64,000 nt of DNA, taken from positions 31,249 through 95,248 of the forward strand of contig URII01000002.1 in assembly GCA_900547825.1 (NCBI GenBank). Reading direction: 5' to 3'. Shown here one piece after another: positions 53,401 to 61,817 of this stretch. Origin of the DNA: an uncultured Porphyromonadaceae bacterium. Lineage in GTDB: Bacteria > Bacteroidota > Bacteroidia > Bacteroidales > Muribaculaceae. The notes beneath the pieces are model-generated. The model did no database searches and was not told the origin of the DNA. It saw only the letters and a list, made by a program, of their open reading frames with translations. Within the stretch, counting starts at the first letter, position 1. Every line of letters starts with the position of its first letter. The translations under genes and the position numbers were made by a program.

Positions 53401-53942
53401 AGGATAAGACACATAATATGATCGACCACATGTCGGTGCAGGTGGATGTGGCTGACAACCAGTTGCAGATATATCCGTTCATATTCAATATCGACCGTTA
53501 CAAACTGGGCGTGATGGGCCACAATGACCTGGCTATGAATCTGAACTATCATGTGTCGGTGCTTAAATCGCCGATACCGTTCAAATTCGGCATAAACATC
53601 AAGGGTACTCCCGACAAACTCAAGATACGCCTTGGAGGAGCCAAGGTTAAGGAGGGTATGGCTGTGGAGCGTGTGGCTTTGGTCGACACCACCCGTATCA
53701 ACCTTGTGAGGGAGATGGAACGTGTGTTCCAGCGCGGAGTGCGCAACGCGAGGGTAGGCAAAGTGAGGACCGGTATAGGAGGACCTAAGGATATGCCGGA
53801 GGGCAGTGTGGAAAATGACACTATATCCCACGCCGATTCGCTGATATTTATCCGCGAAGGTTTGCTTCCGGCTCCGCCGCAGCCTGTAACCGAGCAGGAT
53901 AACGGAAAGAAATCAGGCTCAAAAAAATCAAAGAAGAAGTGA
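50388..53942 (+). CDS. AsmA-like envelope protein
   Basis: 1184 residues with a short cytoplasmic head rich in Lys/Arg, one membrane helix (about 30-55, 'IVKWIIIAVVVLALLIVLAI') and a very long periplasmic beta-rich region. The N-terminal AsmA motif ('TPEKLTPLVEKYASEYLDAD', about 58-77) and the C-terminal AsmA_2-like block ('PFKFGINIKGTPDKLKIRLG') are both visible. Family members act in lipid transport to, or assembly of, the outer membrane. Overlaps the upstream lipoprotein gene and the downstream HAD gene (ATG shares its A with the TGA), so the operon is translationally coupled. Confidence 0.88.
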   Translation: MLMGENRNEHHAADATDAPVKKRKRRPLWWRIVKWIIIAVVVLALLIVLAIGTAVMILTPEKLTPLVEKYASEYLDADVKVARVELKYWSTFPRLELTVDSLDIVSRSLGGVPAAEKGRLPQWSDSLASVERFHAGVNILELLRYSVVLDNVELSNPRLNAVIVNDSVANFNIVPPSAEEDTVPSALGVPKISLDRFSLNGSFPIRYFNLADSTEAELTLRPSVIEGHEAPVYKLTFGGEGGVVMPGMPRLRSITFGLDGRIDWDYDNPSEVGLRDFIVELGPVGAQFSTVMAMADDALTVKTLDFNLKPVDVARLIAWLPAEWAGPAKAVKTNMTVAGSVKLLKPYKLGSDRMPSLTASLSVPSCRLVYRNMLLNDIVAELKADIDGADMNRSVINVERLKVIGRGVGFETSLVARKLLSDPTVTGWFKGGIRFENLAPEVWKLLPCTMRGDMVADTEFDLRKSMLDRANFHRLNINGDVNLTDFTMRMNDESMDAYVRHARLRFSAGHAVEGDQGRIDSLLAVGMRIDTMAMNMMPLQITGKDLSAGIGVENRRATLAPGAIVPLGGRVTASRVKINNYSDSSVIVLRDILGRASLRRFENEARRPQLLMAFDAGRIFYRDTVNRLSLADSHVGLQLHPNKRPRMNAATGAIFDSIRVARPELRADSVYALARAEARAQRMARRAASGDTVRRRRDDGRDRIDMRADKETQSLLKWFDASGSIKAARGRLMTPLFPLRNRLRNVDVRFNMDSIIVRDTRIESGRSDFTFNGHITNFVDALTKRRGVINAELSVRSDTVDVNELTQAAYLGAAYSEALTRGTAVRIADSESDEAMQRAVEATASDSVMGALLIPVNVDATLKVRSRNIIYSDIVLHRFRGEVLLHDGALNLRRLSASSDVGSVDLTALYTAPTKQDMSLAMGLDVHNFRIDKFTKMFPAVDSLLPALSSFSGVINAELAVTTAVEPNMDVNLASLNAVLKISGDSLVVMDPETFKTVSKWLLFKDKTHNMIDHMSVQVDVADNQLQIYPFIFNIDRYKLGVMGHNDLAMNLNYHVSVLKSPIPFKFGINIKGTPDKLKIRLGGAKVKEGMAVERVALVDTTRINLVREMERVFQRGVRNARVGKVRTGIGGPKDMPEGSVENDTISHADSLIFIREGLLPAPPQPVTEQDNGKKSGSKKSKKK

Positions 53943-54712
53943 TGACCCACCACGCAGGACTTTATTCACCCCAAGTGTCGCGTTACCTTGACCGACACGG
54001 ACTCACACGCATGAATGTGCGGGCGGCGCTGATAGATATGGACGGCACTCTTTACGACTCCATGCCGCTGCATGCCAAGGCGTGGGTGGAGATGCTCTCG
54101 TCAGTGGGAATAGATGAGCCGGCAGCAGAGTTTTTCCGGGTGGAAGGCATGACTGGTGCTGCTGTGATAGACATAATGATGCGCCGCCACCGGGGCCGCG
54201 GGGTCACTCCGCAGGAGGTGAAGGAGCTTTACGGACGCAAGACAGAACTGTTTCGCGGCTATGGCTCCCCACAGCCTATGCCGGGTGCCGGGCGAATGCT
54301 CCGTTTCTTCAAGGAGGCAGGTATAGAGTGTGTGCTTGTCACCGGATCGGGACAGCGTTCGCTGATAGACGCACTTGAACGTGACTATCCCGGTGTTTTC
54401 GATCCGGCCATAATGGTGACCGGTGACAGTGTTGTTAACGGCAAGCCTCATCCTGAACCTTATCTGCGCGGATTGGAGGCGGCTGGCGTGGCGGCTTCCG
54501 GGGCGATAGTGGTGGAGAATGCACCGCTCGGTGTCGAGTCCGGCCATGCTGCCGGCATTTTCACCGTGGGAGTGAACACAGGGCCTATAGATATACGTGA
54601 ACTTGAGGCGTCCGGTGCCGATGCGGTGTTCGATTCCATGCCACGGTTTGCCGATGCGCTTCCTGCATTGGTGTATGATATGATGATGACGCGCAGAAGT
54701 GTGGGAGGGTAA
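53942..54712 (+). CDS. HAD family hydrolase, beta-phosphoglucomutase-like
   Basis: 256 residues. HAD motif I 'IDMDGTLYDS' (D32, D34), motif II in 'VLVTGSGQRSLID' (about 122) and motif III/IV 'VNGKPHPEPYLRGLEAAGV' followed by 'VVENAPLGVESGHAAG'. The helical cap after motif I marks the phosphatase/mutase subfamily I. Acts on a small phosphorylated metabolite, not identified. ATG overlaps the AsmA stop by one base and its stop overlaps the aroB start by one base. A start at MNVRAALIDMDG (residue 24) is possible. Confidence 0.88.
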   Translation: MTHHAGLYSPQVSRYLDRHGLTRMNVRAALIDMDGTLYDSMPLHAKAWVEMLSSVGIDEPAAEFFRVEGMTGAAVIDIMMRRHRGRGVTPQEVKELYGRKTELFRGYGSPQPMPGAGRMLRFFKEAGIECVLVTGSGQRSLIDALERDYPGVFDPAIMVTGDSVVNGKPHPEPYLRGLEAAGVAASGAIVVENAPLGVESGHAAGIFTVGVNTGPIDIRELEASGADAVFDSMPRFADALPALVYDMMMTRRSVGG

Positions 54713-55770
54713 TGGACACCTTGATCACATACACATCGGATAGCTGTTCGGCTGTAGATGCGGCATTGGCGCGGCTTGCCCCCGCGGGGGTGATGGTGAT
54801 TGCCGATTCGAATACGGCAGTATGTGCCGCCGAACCGTTGATGCGGGGATGCGCCGCCCTCAGAACTGCCCGTATGGCGGTGGTGCCTGCCGGAGAGGAG
54901 CATAAAACCATTGAAACAGCATGTGATTTATGGCGGCAGATGACCGGCTCGGGCGTGACACGCCGGTGGGCGGTGGTCAATGTAGGGGGCGGTGTGGTAA
55001 CCGACCTCGGGGGATTTGCCGCGGCCACGTTCAAACGCGGAGTGCCGTTTGTGAATGTGCCCACTACCGTGCTGGCTGCTGTTGACGCTGCTGTAGGCGG
55101 CAAGACCGGCGTTGACTTCATGGGCCTTAAAAACGAGATAGGAGTGTTTGCTCCGGCACGCGAGGTGATAGTGTCGGCTGAATGGTTTGCCACGCTTCCG
55201 CGTCCTGAACTGCTTTCGGGCTATGGTGAGATGCTGAAGCATGCTTTGCTTGCCGGAGGGGATATGCCCCGGCGGGTGCTCGGTATGGATCTGGAAGTTC
55301 CGGCCAATATGGCTCCGCTTTTGCGCGAGAGCGTGGAGTTCAAGCGCCGTGTTACCGAATCCGATCCCACTGAACGCGGGCCACGCAAGCAGCTTAATTT
55401 GGGCCACACTGCGGGCCATGCTTTTGAGATGCTGGCTATGGAGCATGGAAAGAAAGTGCCGCATGGCCATGCCGTGGCGCAAGGCTTGGTGACGGCTCTG
55501 GTTCTGTCGAGAATGTTATGCGGCGCGGGCGAAGAGGATATGCTTTATGCCGTGGCGTCGCGTGTCAAGGAGCTTTATGGCCCGACTGTCTACAAATGCG
55601 GAGATTACAGCCGCCTTACCGAGCTTATGGGCCATGACAAGAAAAATATCAGCAGCGACCGGATATGTTTCACCTTGCTTCCGGAGGCCGGACATCCTGT
55701 ATGGGACAATATAGTGGCGCCGCGCGATATACATACGGCGCTTGACATCACAGCCGATCTGCTCAACTGA
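54712..55770 (+). CDS. aroB: 3-dehydroquinate synthase
   Basis: Second step of the shikimate pathway, DAHP to 3-dehydroquinate, NAD- and metal-dependent. 352 residues, standard length. Signatures: 'VNVGGGVVTDLGGFAAATFK' (about 84-103, NAD site), 'VPTTVLAAVDAAVGGKTGVD' (about 119), 'SGYGEMLKHALL' and 'LNLGHTAGHAFEM', which hold the metal-binding Glu and His residues. 'MGHDKKN' near 302 is also typical. Last gene of the 49640 operon; it converges on and overlaps the next gene by 8 bp. Confidence 0.95.
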   Translation: MDTLITYTSDSCSAVDAALARLAPAGVMVIADSNTAVCAAEPLMRGCAALRTARMAVVPAGEEHKTIETACDLWRQMTGSGVTRRWAVVNVGGGVVTDLGGFAAATFKRGVPFVNVPTTVLAAVDAAVGGKTGVDFMGLKNEIGVFAPAREVIVSAEWFATLPRPELLSGYGEMLKHALLAGGDMPRRVLGMDLEVPANMAPLLRESVEFKRRVTESDPTERGPRKQLNLGHTAGHAFEMLAMEHGKKVPHGHAVAQGLVTALVLSRMLCGAGEEDMLYAVASRVKELYGPTVYKCGDYSRLTELMGHDKKNISSDRICFTLLPEAGHPVWDNIVAPRDIHTALDITADLLN

Positions 55771-56593
55771 ACCGTTCTAACCTCCAGGCTATGTCGAGAG
55801 CCACAGCATCGGCGGTGTTGGGGCCTATGACGCGGGTGGCGGCGGCTTTGACCTCGGGCAGGGCGTTGCCTACCGCCACGGATTCATCGGCTATGGACAT
55901 CATTGGCAGATCGTTGAGGTTGTCACCGTAGACGGTGACATGGTCGGCGCCTGTAATGGCTTTCAGATTCAGAAGCGCCGAGGCCTTTGATACACCGGGA
56001 GCGAATATCTCGATTATGCCTATGTCGTTGCCGAATATGTCGACATAAGCCGATATGGAGCAGTCGCCGCGCAGGCGCAATGTGTCGGCAAGTGAGAATA
56101 CTTTGTGGCGCGGGCCCGAGGCAAAGAGCATAAAGGGGGATTCCGTTCCGGTGTAAGGAGTATTGAGGCGGAACCGCTTCAGAGCGAGGCCGAGCCGGTC
56201 GTTGACAAACGTATGGTCGGTATCCGACAATGTGCCGTGATGGAGCACGTCAAGGGTGCCGTCGCCGGCCGGCATATACACAAACGGACATATCCCGGCG
56301 TTGTGGCAGGCCGTGTAGATGGATAAGGCTGCGGAGGCGTCAAGCTGCCGGGTATGGGTGTAGGCCATGGTGTCGCGGTGCCAGAACGCGGCACCTGTCA
56401 TTACTATGGCCGGAAGAGCCGTGGCGGTGTCACGGAGCAATGGTTCCACCGTGGCAGGGGTGCGGGCGGTGGCCACTGTGATGAGTGCGCCGTCGCGGGT
56501 CAGTGATGATATTATGGAGGCTGAGCGCGGAGTGACGCGGCTGTCGCTGCCGAGCAGTGTGCCGTCGAGGTCGGTGACAAAGATCTGTTTCAT
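55763..56593 (-). CDS. Cof-type HAD-IIB phosphatase
   Basis: 276 residues. Motif I 'VTDLDGTLLGS' (D8, D10), a C2-type cap in the middle (about 85-185) and the C-terminal 'ALLNLKAITGADHVTVYGDN' then 'LNDLPMMSIADESVAVGNAL' signature of Cof/YbiV phosphatases. Dephosphorylates sugar phosphates or related compounds in the cytoplasm; exact substrate unknown. It lies 14 bp after the histidine kinase stop region on the same strand, and its 3' end overlaps aroB. Confidence 0.92.
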   Translation of the reverse strand: MKQIFVTDLDGTLLGSDSRVTPRSASIISSLTRDGALITVATARTPATVEPLLRDTATALPAIVMTGAAFWHRDTMAYTHTRQLDASAALSIYTACHNAGICPFVYMPAGDGTLDVLHHGTLSDTDHTFVNDRLGLALKRFRLNTPYTGTESPFMLFASGPRHKVFSLADTLRLRGDCSISAYVDIFGNDIGIIEIFAPGVSKASALLNLKAITGADHVTVYGDNLNDLPMMSIADESVAVGNALPEVKAAATRVIGPNTADAVALDIAWRLERFS

Positions 56594-56607
56594 GTAGGCG
56601 GATAAGT

Positions 56608-57810
56608 TTATGCGAGAGGAATTTCGATCCGGAATGTGGTGCCGCGCCCCGGTTCGGATGTCTTGACGAATATACGGCCTCCGTGGTATTCCTCGACTAT
56701 ACGTTTGGCGAGTGTCAGCCCGAGTCCCCAGCCCCGTTGTTTGGTGGTGAATCCGGGGTTGAAGATTGTCTTGTAATGTTTGCGCGACATGCCTTTGCCG
56801 GTGTCGGTCACCTCAACGAACGCATTGCCGCTTCGGTCGGTGCCTGTGCTGACGTCGATGCTCCCGGATCCTTCCATGGCGTCGACAGCGTTTTTTATGA
56901 GGTTTTCCATCACCCATTCAAGCAGCGGGGCCGATATGGCCACCGGCAGAGGCTGCGGGCTGAGGTGCGATGTAAGCTTGATGCGGGCCGATATGCGTGT
57001 GGCCATATAGGAGGCTGATGCGGCTACTACAGCGGAGAGGTCGGCAGGCTCCATTTTGGGCCGCGAGCCTATTTTGGAGAATCGTGAGGCGATGGTCGAC
57101 AGGCGTTTCACATCCTTGTCCATTTCGCGCACGGTGTCGGGGTCGGTGCCTGTTTCGCGCAGCAGTTCCACCCACGCCATGAGCGAGGATATGGGGGTGC
57201 CGAGCTGATGGGCGGTTTCTTTCGAAAGGCCCACCCACACTTTGTTCTGTTCGGCTTTCTTGGTCTTGATCACGGCAAAATATACCACACAGATGAACAC
57301 CACCATAACGAGCACCTGTATGTAGGGATAGAGGCTGAGCCGTTTCAGCAGGCGGGAGTCCTCATAGTAGAGATGCTGTATATTGTCGGGCGATATGATT
57401 ATGTGGATTACATTCGGGGTTGAGCGCAGGTCTTGCAGCTTGGCCTGGAGATACCGGGCGTTGACTTCGGAAATGAAAAGCGGTGCGGCCGAGTCGACAG
57501 GTTCGGGCAGGTCGAAGTTGCGGTGCATGATTATGTTGGCATGGTCGTCGACAAGGAGCACCGGTATGTTGCGGTTCCCTTCGATTATGCTCAGCAGAAA
57601 GTCGATGTTGCCTCCGGAGCCGTCGGTCGAGGAACTGAGGTTGACTATCTCCTTGGTGGCGTCGGCCCATATCTGCATCCTTGAGCGTTCCTGCTGCTGG
57701 AGGTCATGGACTATGGTGCCGGAAAAGTACAGGAATGTGCCGGCCACTATCACTGATATGGCCAGAAAGAGCATGGTGCCGTAACGGCGTATCTCATACA
57801 GGTTCATCAT
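56608..57810 (-). CDS. Sensor histidine kinase
   Basis: 400 residues. Two membrane helices (about 12-32 and 163-183) enclose a ~130-residue extracytoplasmic sensor. The H-box is 'GLSKETAHQLGTPISSLMAW' (phospho-accepting His in AHQLGTP near 204). N-box 'VMENLIKNAVDAMEG', G1 'VEVTDTGKGMSR', F/G2 'FTTKQRGWGLGLTLAKRIVE'. The H-box is of the HATPase-associated, HisKA-lacking type found in Bacteroidetes. No response regulator is adjacent, so it is an orphan kinase here. Confidence 0.92.
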   Translation of the reverse strand: MMNLYEIRRYGTMLFLAISVIVAGTFLYFSGTIVHDLQQQERSRMQIWADATKEIVNLSSSTDGSGGNIDFLLSIIEGNRNIPVLLVDDHANIIMHRNFDLPEPVDSAAPLFISEVNARYLQAKLQDLRSTPNVIHIIISPDNIQHLYYEDSRLLKRLSLYPYIQVLVMVVFICVVYFAVIKTKKAEQNKVWVGLSKETAHQLGTPISSLMAWVELLRETGTDPDTVREMDKDVKRLSTIASRFSKIGSRPKMEPADLSAVVAASASYMATRISARIKLTSHLSPQPLPVAISAPLLEWVMENLIKNAVDAMEGSGSIDVSTGTDRSGNAFVEVTDTGKGMSRKHYKTIFNPGFTTKQRGWGLGLTLAKRIVEEYHGGRIFVKTSEPGRGTTFRIEIPLA

Positions 57811-57865
57811 TATAATAACGTGGCACTCCTGCCGAATATTTTGGCATATACCTTTGGAAATGAAA

Positions 57866-57899
57866 AAGGAGGGCCATTGCTGTAGGCAAGGCCCTCCTT
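57866..57899 (-). terminator. Terminator of the 57939-60962 gene
   Basis: 10-bp stem AAGGAGGGCC / GGCCCTCCTT with a 14-nt loop, followed on the minus strand by a run of T (57865-57861). Confidence 0.8.
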
Positions 57900-57938
57900 G
57901 TGGTGGTCATATCCGCTGTGATGCGGGCAATTCTCCGG

Positions 57939-60900
57939 TTATCTGCGCACCATGACTTTGGCTGATACGGTGCCGCAGCGTACAATATAGATACCGGGAG
58001 CCACTGACTTCGACACCGACCCTTCGGCTCCTGTGAAGAAGGCTATGGTGCGGCCGTCGACGGAATGTATCGATACCGGTTCTCCTGAAAGGTTGGCTAT
58101 CAGGATCGAACCTGCTCCGGCGCGTATATATACCGGTGAGGAACTGCCGTTTATATCGGACAGGACACTGGTGCTGATTATGGCCGAGTTTGAAAGCGGC
58201 TGCTCCACGCCATTGATCACGGCTGCCACGTTGTAGCGGTTGGTGCCTTCAGGTGCGTCAATGTCGCAATAGGCCGGCTCGGTGAGATTTTCCTTTATCA
58301 GCGAGGCGTTGCGGTATACGTTGTATGTAACCTCCGGGAGTCCGCCTTCGGGTATATAGTCTATGTCGTCGATCAGAATGCCGAATGTGTTGCATGAAAT
58401 ATAGCGCAGGGCAAAATATCTGGCGCCGTCGGGCAGAGTTTCCGTTATTTTCTCCCAACCTTGCGACGACTTGCTTACCGTGCGGAGTGATGTGAAACTT
58501 TCCGGTGCATTGTCGGTGGAGGAGATCAGGATCTCGATTTTCTCGGGTGAATATTTTGAGGATATGATGTTGAACATGAATGATATTTCCGTGCCGGGGG
58601 CTACCTTCGGCGAGATCAGCCAGTCGTCGGCCGGTGTTATCTCGTCATCCGGGGCGAATGCTATAAGGTACTGGTCGCCGCTGTAGGGCAGATAGTTGCT
58701 TGTGGCTACGTTGGATTTCGGATAGTTGAACACCTGGAATGCCTTTGCATAGCCGTTGCCCGGGAATGAGAAGCCTGAGATCACGAATGTGTTTTTGCCG
58801 TCGAGATCCTTGTTGGTGAATTCGCCGAGGCGCGATCCGTAGTAGAATGCGGAGAGTTTTTCCATGTTCTGGAAGCCGGCAAGTTTGCCTAAGCCTGTCC
58901 ACTGCAGGTTCACGTCGCCGTCGCTACAGTTGCCCTCCAAGTCGGTTATGATATGGTTCTCGCCTTTTTCCACTGCAAAGGTGGCGGATGCGGTGTTGTT
59001 GGACGGATCGTCGTCGGGTGTCTCGATGGTAAGCGACAGCGACAGTGTGCCGATATGGTCGGCAGTGGGGGTGAAGTCAAATGTGGCCTCGGCTGTCTGG
59101 CCCGGGGCGAGATCCATTTCATCGACCGGACGTGTTTCGAGTGTGGTGTCGCCGCACAGGAGACGGAACACGGCATTGGTGAGCGATGCGCTCTGGGTTC
59201 CACGGTTTTCTATCACTGCTGTGAATTCGGCGGGTTCGGTCACGGTGAGTTTTTTGTCACCATAGATCGCTTCTACGGCCATATCGTCGGCCACGTCGGG
59301 GCGCAGGAAGTATTTGTCGATTATGATATATTCCTCTTCCTCCTCGCCGGGATATGAGGAGGTGATGGTGGGCGCTATCCAGTCGCGGTCAAGCATTTCC
59401 TGTGGTATGTCGAACTGTACGGTGTGCCATCCGCGCTCATGTGCCGAGGCATTGAATGTGCCTACAGTGACGGGATCCTGACCGAATCCTGACAGCTCCA
59501 CGGAGGTCTCAGGCATGAGTTCGTGGAAATATACATGCAATCCGATCTTGGCCGAGGTTACGCCCATGGTTGAGAAGCGCGGAAGGGCTATCTGGCCTTT
59601 TGTGGCACCGTAATCGGTTATGAAGCCGGCCATGGCGAGCTTGCTGTGGTTTGCGGCATCCTCAAGGAGATCGGCGGGATCTATAATAGTGTATTCGGCG
59701 CCGTATTCATCGGTAGGAGCCTCTATCACTACGGGAATATAAGTGAAACCGTGGCCGGCGAATGTCTCGTTTGCGGGTATTTTGTGTGGAGTGCCGAGCA
59801 CTTCCGATATCGCTACCACCGAGGTGTTCTCGCCCGATGCGTTTGAGGCTGTTATGCCGAGGTTGACCACATTTTGCGGAGTGCCTTCCGGCAATGTGTA
59901 GTCATATTCCGTGCATACGCCTATGTCCTGTGTCTTGATCCAAGAGCCTACGCCGTTTTCCTCCACATAGGAATGGAATGAATATGACACTGCGGCGGGA
60001 TCGACGTAGCCCCCGTTCTTGCCGACCGGGCTTACGTTGAACTTCAGTTTCATCGACATGTTGTCGGCGTTTACTGTGGCTGTGACTTCGGGTTTGTCCG
60101 GAATGTCGGGGCCGGTGAATATGCTCAGGGATGCGTGGAGACCCTCGCCCTGGTTGTTGGAGGGTATCAGCTCTATTGTGTTGTTGCCGTGGATAGTGGC
60201 TATGTCAGTAGAGACGCTTTCTCCCGGCATGGCTGTGAGTGTCTTGGTGGCGGCTGCGCTTACAACCTTTATCGTGAGCTGTTGCGACGGATCCAGCGGT
60301 GTGCCGTCGGCATGATTCGCCGGGGCGTTGAATGTAACGGTGGCGCTCAGTGCTCCGGCCGGGGCAGCCGTCACTGCGGGATCACTGCATTGTGCCGGAA
60401 CAAAGCGGCTTGATTCAGTCTGCTCCACGGCAATGTCGCGCACATAGAAGCGCATGCAGTTTTTGGGCGACACCATGTGGAGAGCCACGTAATATGTGCC
60501 GGGCGCCGCTGCGGCGAAATATGCCTCGAAAGGCCGGTAGTCCTCGTTGTATATCATGCCTGAGCGGTAGATGGGCGTAAGGGCTTCGGGTGTAGGGGCA
60601 CCACCGGCGCACAGCTCGAACGATTCGCCGAAATATCCGTTCTGGCACCGTGCCGAAACGGAGAAACGGAACAGCTTATCGGTCTCGGTCACATTTATGG
60701 GAATTACTGCATAGTCGTCGGCGTCGAGTTTGGTGGAATATCTGTAGAAAAGAGCTTTCTCTTTGTCCTCATATGACCATGTTCGGCCGTCCTCAGCCAC
60801 ATCTATTATAGTCATGCGGTTGATGTCGGCCTGTGTGGGGGCGAGTGTGAACGGGATTTCGAAAGTAGCGTCGGAGGCGGTGGCCGGTTCGGCCCCCACT

Positions 60901-60962
60901 GTCAGCGCCGGGGCAGCCATTATGGCTGACATGTAAAAAATGATAGCGTAGTTCTGTTTCAT
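57939..60962 (-). CDS. Choice-of-anchor/FN3 multidomain secreted protein with T9SS signal
   Basis: 1007 residues. Signal peptide to about residue 24. N-terminal jelly-roll-like domain (about 30-185), FN3-like modules (about 185-390), a domain with 'AKIGLHVYFHELMPETSVEL' (about 480), a CARDB-like module (about 590-690, 'QTAEATFDFTPTADHIGTLS') and a choice-of-anchor J domain ('TPADDWLISPKVAPGTEISF', about 800). The end is a T9SS sorting domain ('APGIYIVRCGTVSAKVMVRR'). Third paralogue in the window; a divergent Crp/Fnr gene starts 186 bp away. Ligand unknown. Confidence 0.85.
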   Translation of the reverse strand: MKQNYAIIFYMSAIMAAPALTVGAEPATASDATFEIPFTLAPTQADINRMTIIDVAEDGRTWSYEDKEKALFYRYSTKLDADDYAVIPINVTETDKLFRFSVSARCQNGYFGESFELCAGGAPTPEALTPIYRSGMIYNEDYRPFEAYFAAAAPGTYYVALHMVSPKNCMRFYVRDIAVEQTESSRFVPAQCSDPAVTAAPAGALSATVTFNAPANHADGTPLDPSQQLTIKVVSAAATKTLTAMPGESVSTDIATIHGNNTIELIPSNNQGEGLHASLSIFTGPDIPDKPEVTATVNADNMSMKLKFNVSPVGKNGGYVDPAAVSYSFHSYVEENGVGSWIKTQDIGVCTEYDYTLPEGTPQNVVNLGITASNASGENTSVVAISEVLGTPHKIPANETFAGHGFTYIPVVIEAPTDEYGAEYTIIDPADLLEDAANHSKLAMAGFITDYGATKGQIALPRFSTMGVTSAKIGLHVYFHELMPETSVELSGFGQDPVTVGTFNASAHERGWHTVQFDIPQEMLDRDWIAPTITSSYPGEEEEEYIIIDKYFLRPDVADDMAVEAIYGDKKLTVTEPAEFTAVIENRGTQSASLTNAVFRLLCGDTTLETRPVDEMDLAPGQTAEATFDFTPTADHIGTLSLSLTIETPDDDPSNNTASATFAVEKGENHIITDLEGNCSDGDVNLQWTGLGKLAGFQNMEKLSAFYYGSRLGEFTNKDLDGKNTFVISGFSFPGNGYAKAFQVFNYPKSNVATSNYLPYSGDQYLIAFAPDDEITPADDWLISPKVAPGTEISFMFNIISSKYSPEKIEILISSTDNAPESFTSLRTVSKSSQGWEKITETLPDGARYFALRYISCNTFGILIDDIDYIPEGGLPEVTYNVYRNASLIKENLTEPAYCDIDAPEGTNRYNVAAVINGVEQPLSNSAIISTSVLSDINGSSSPVYIRAGAGSILIANLSGEPVSIHSVDGRTIAFFTGAEGSVSKSVAPGIYIVRCGTVSAKVMVRR

Positions 60963-61003
60963 CTTGATGTCGGTTTGTGAAATTACAATGATCTATACAT
61001 TCG

Positions 61004-61011
61004 CAAAGTTA
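61004..61011 (-). promoter_or_regulatory. -7 element before the 57939-60962 gene
   Basis: Minus-strand TAACTTTG (61011-61004), 42 bp before the start codon; the nearest TTTG lies too close (14 nt) for a standard -33 element. Confidence 0.45.
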
Positions 61012-61089
61012 AAACAGGCTTTGGCCAAATAAAATGATTTAAGTCAATAAATGTAGCGCGATATATGCATTACTGACCGATATTTGTTG

Positions 61090-61097
61090 TAAATTTG
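61090..61097 (+). promoter_or_regulatory. -7 element before the divergent Crp/Fnr gene
   Basis: TAAATTTG (61090-61097), 51 bp before the ATG at 61149. The -33 region lacks TTTG. Together with the element at 61004-61011 it defines a shared divergent control region. Confidence 0.45.
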
Positions 61098-61148
61098 AGC
61101 ACTGACAATTTCACTTCTCTGGGCGGAGTGGCAAACCTGATATGAGAC

Positions 61149-61718
61149 ATGACCCTTTCTGAAATACTGAACATAGATTATCCGGTGTCTGGGCTGACGG
61201 TGAGCAGGCTCACATCCGTGGCCCGGGAAATACGTGTAGCCAAGAAAGATTTCATTGTTGAGCAGGGCCGTAAGACCGACAGCATATTCTTTATCACCGA
61301 CGGCCTTTTCCGTGCCGTGCACATGCGCGACGGCTCGGAGGAAACTTTGCTGTTTGCCACAACGGGTGATCCGTTCACCTCCATACATTCCATGTCGGCC
61401 GGCGAGCCGGCGGCATTTTCATGGCAGGCTCTCGAGGATTCAGTGGTGCTTGCGGTCAGTTTCAGCGACTTCAACGAACTGCTGCGCAGCGACAATGACC
61501 TGCACTGGTGGTGGAGCAAGGCTCTGCTTGACCAGCTGTATGTGCTTGAGCGGCGTTATGTGTGGATCGGCAACACCAACGCCACACAGCGTTATGAGAC
61601 ATTGCTCCGTATCCGCCCCGGCATCATACACAAGATACCAGTGAAATACATCGCCCAGTATCTCAACATCAAGCCCGAGACCCTTTCGCGCATCCGCGCC
61701 CGTTTCGCCCGCAAATAA
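61149..61718 (+). CDS. Crp/Fnr family transcription regulator
   Basis: 189 residues: cyclic-nucleotide-binding fold (about 18-110, 'IVEQGRKTDSIFFITDGLFR'), dimer helix with 'KALLDQLYVLERRYVWIGNT' and a C-terminal helix-turn-helix ('VKYIAQYLNIKPETLSRIRA'). The dimer and DNA-binding parts are clearly similar to the regulator at 14394-14984 ('LENRYVWLG', 'LKYIASYLGVTQAHLSRIRA'), so the two may read related sites. Divergent from the anchor/FN3 gene at 57939-60962. Confidence 0.9.
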   Translation: MTLSEILNIDYPVSGLTVSRLTSVAREIRVAKKDFIVEQGRKTDSIFFITDGLFRAVHMRDGSEETLLFATTGDPFTSIHSMSAGEPAAFSWQALEDSVVLAVSFSDFNELLRSDNDLHWWWSKALLDQLYVLERRYVWIGNTNATQRYETLLRIRPGIIHKIPVKYIAQYLNIKPETLSRIRARFARK

Positions 61719-61751
61719 TCCCGTGCAATTCATTAACTGAAGTATTATACC

Positions 61752-61789
61752 AAATGAACCCCGGAAGCCGATTCTTCCGGGGTTCATTT
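61752..61789. terminator. Bidirectional terminator between Crp/Fnr gene and rpsA
   Basis: Perfect 16-bp stem AAATGAACCCCGGAAG / CTTCCGGGGTTCATTT with a 6-nt loop; A and T tracts at both ends suit both strands. Confidence 0.85.
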
Positions 61790-61817
61790 ATACTATTGTG
61801 TCAATTGACAGGGATTG

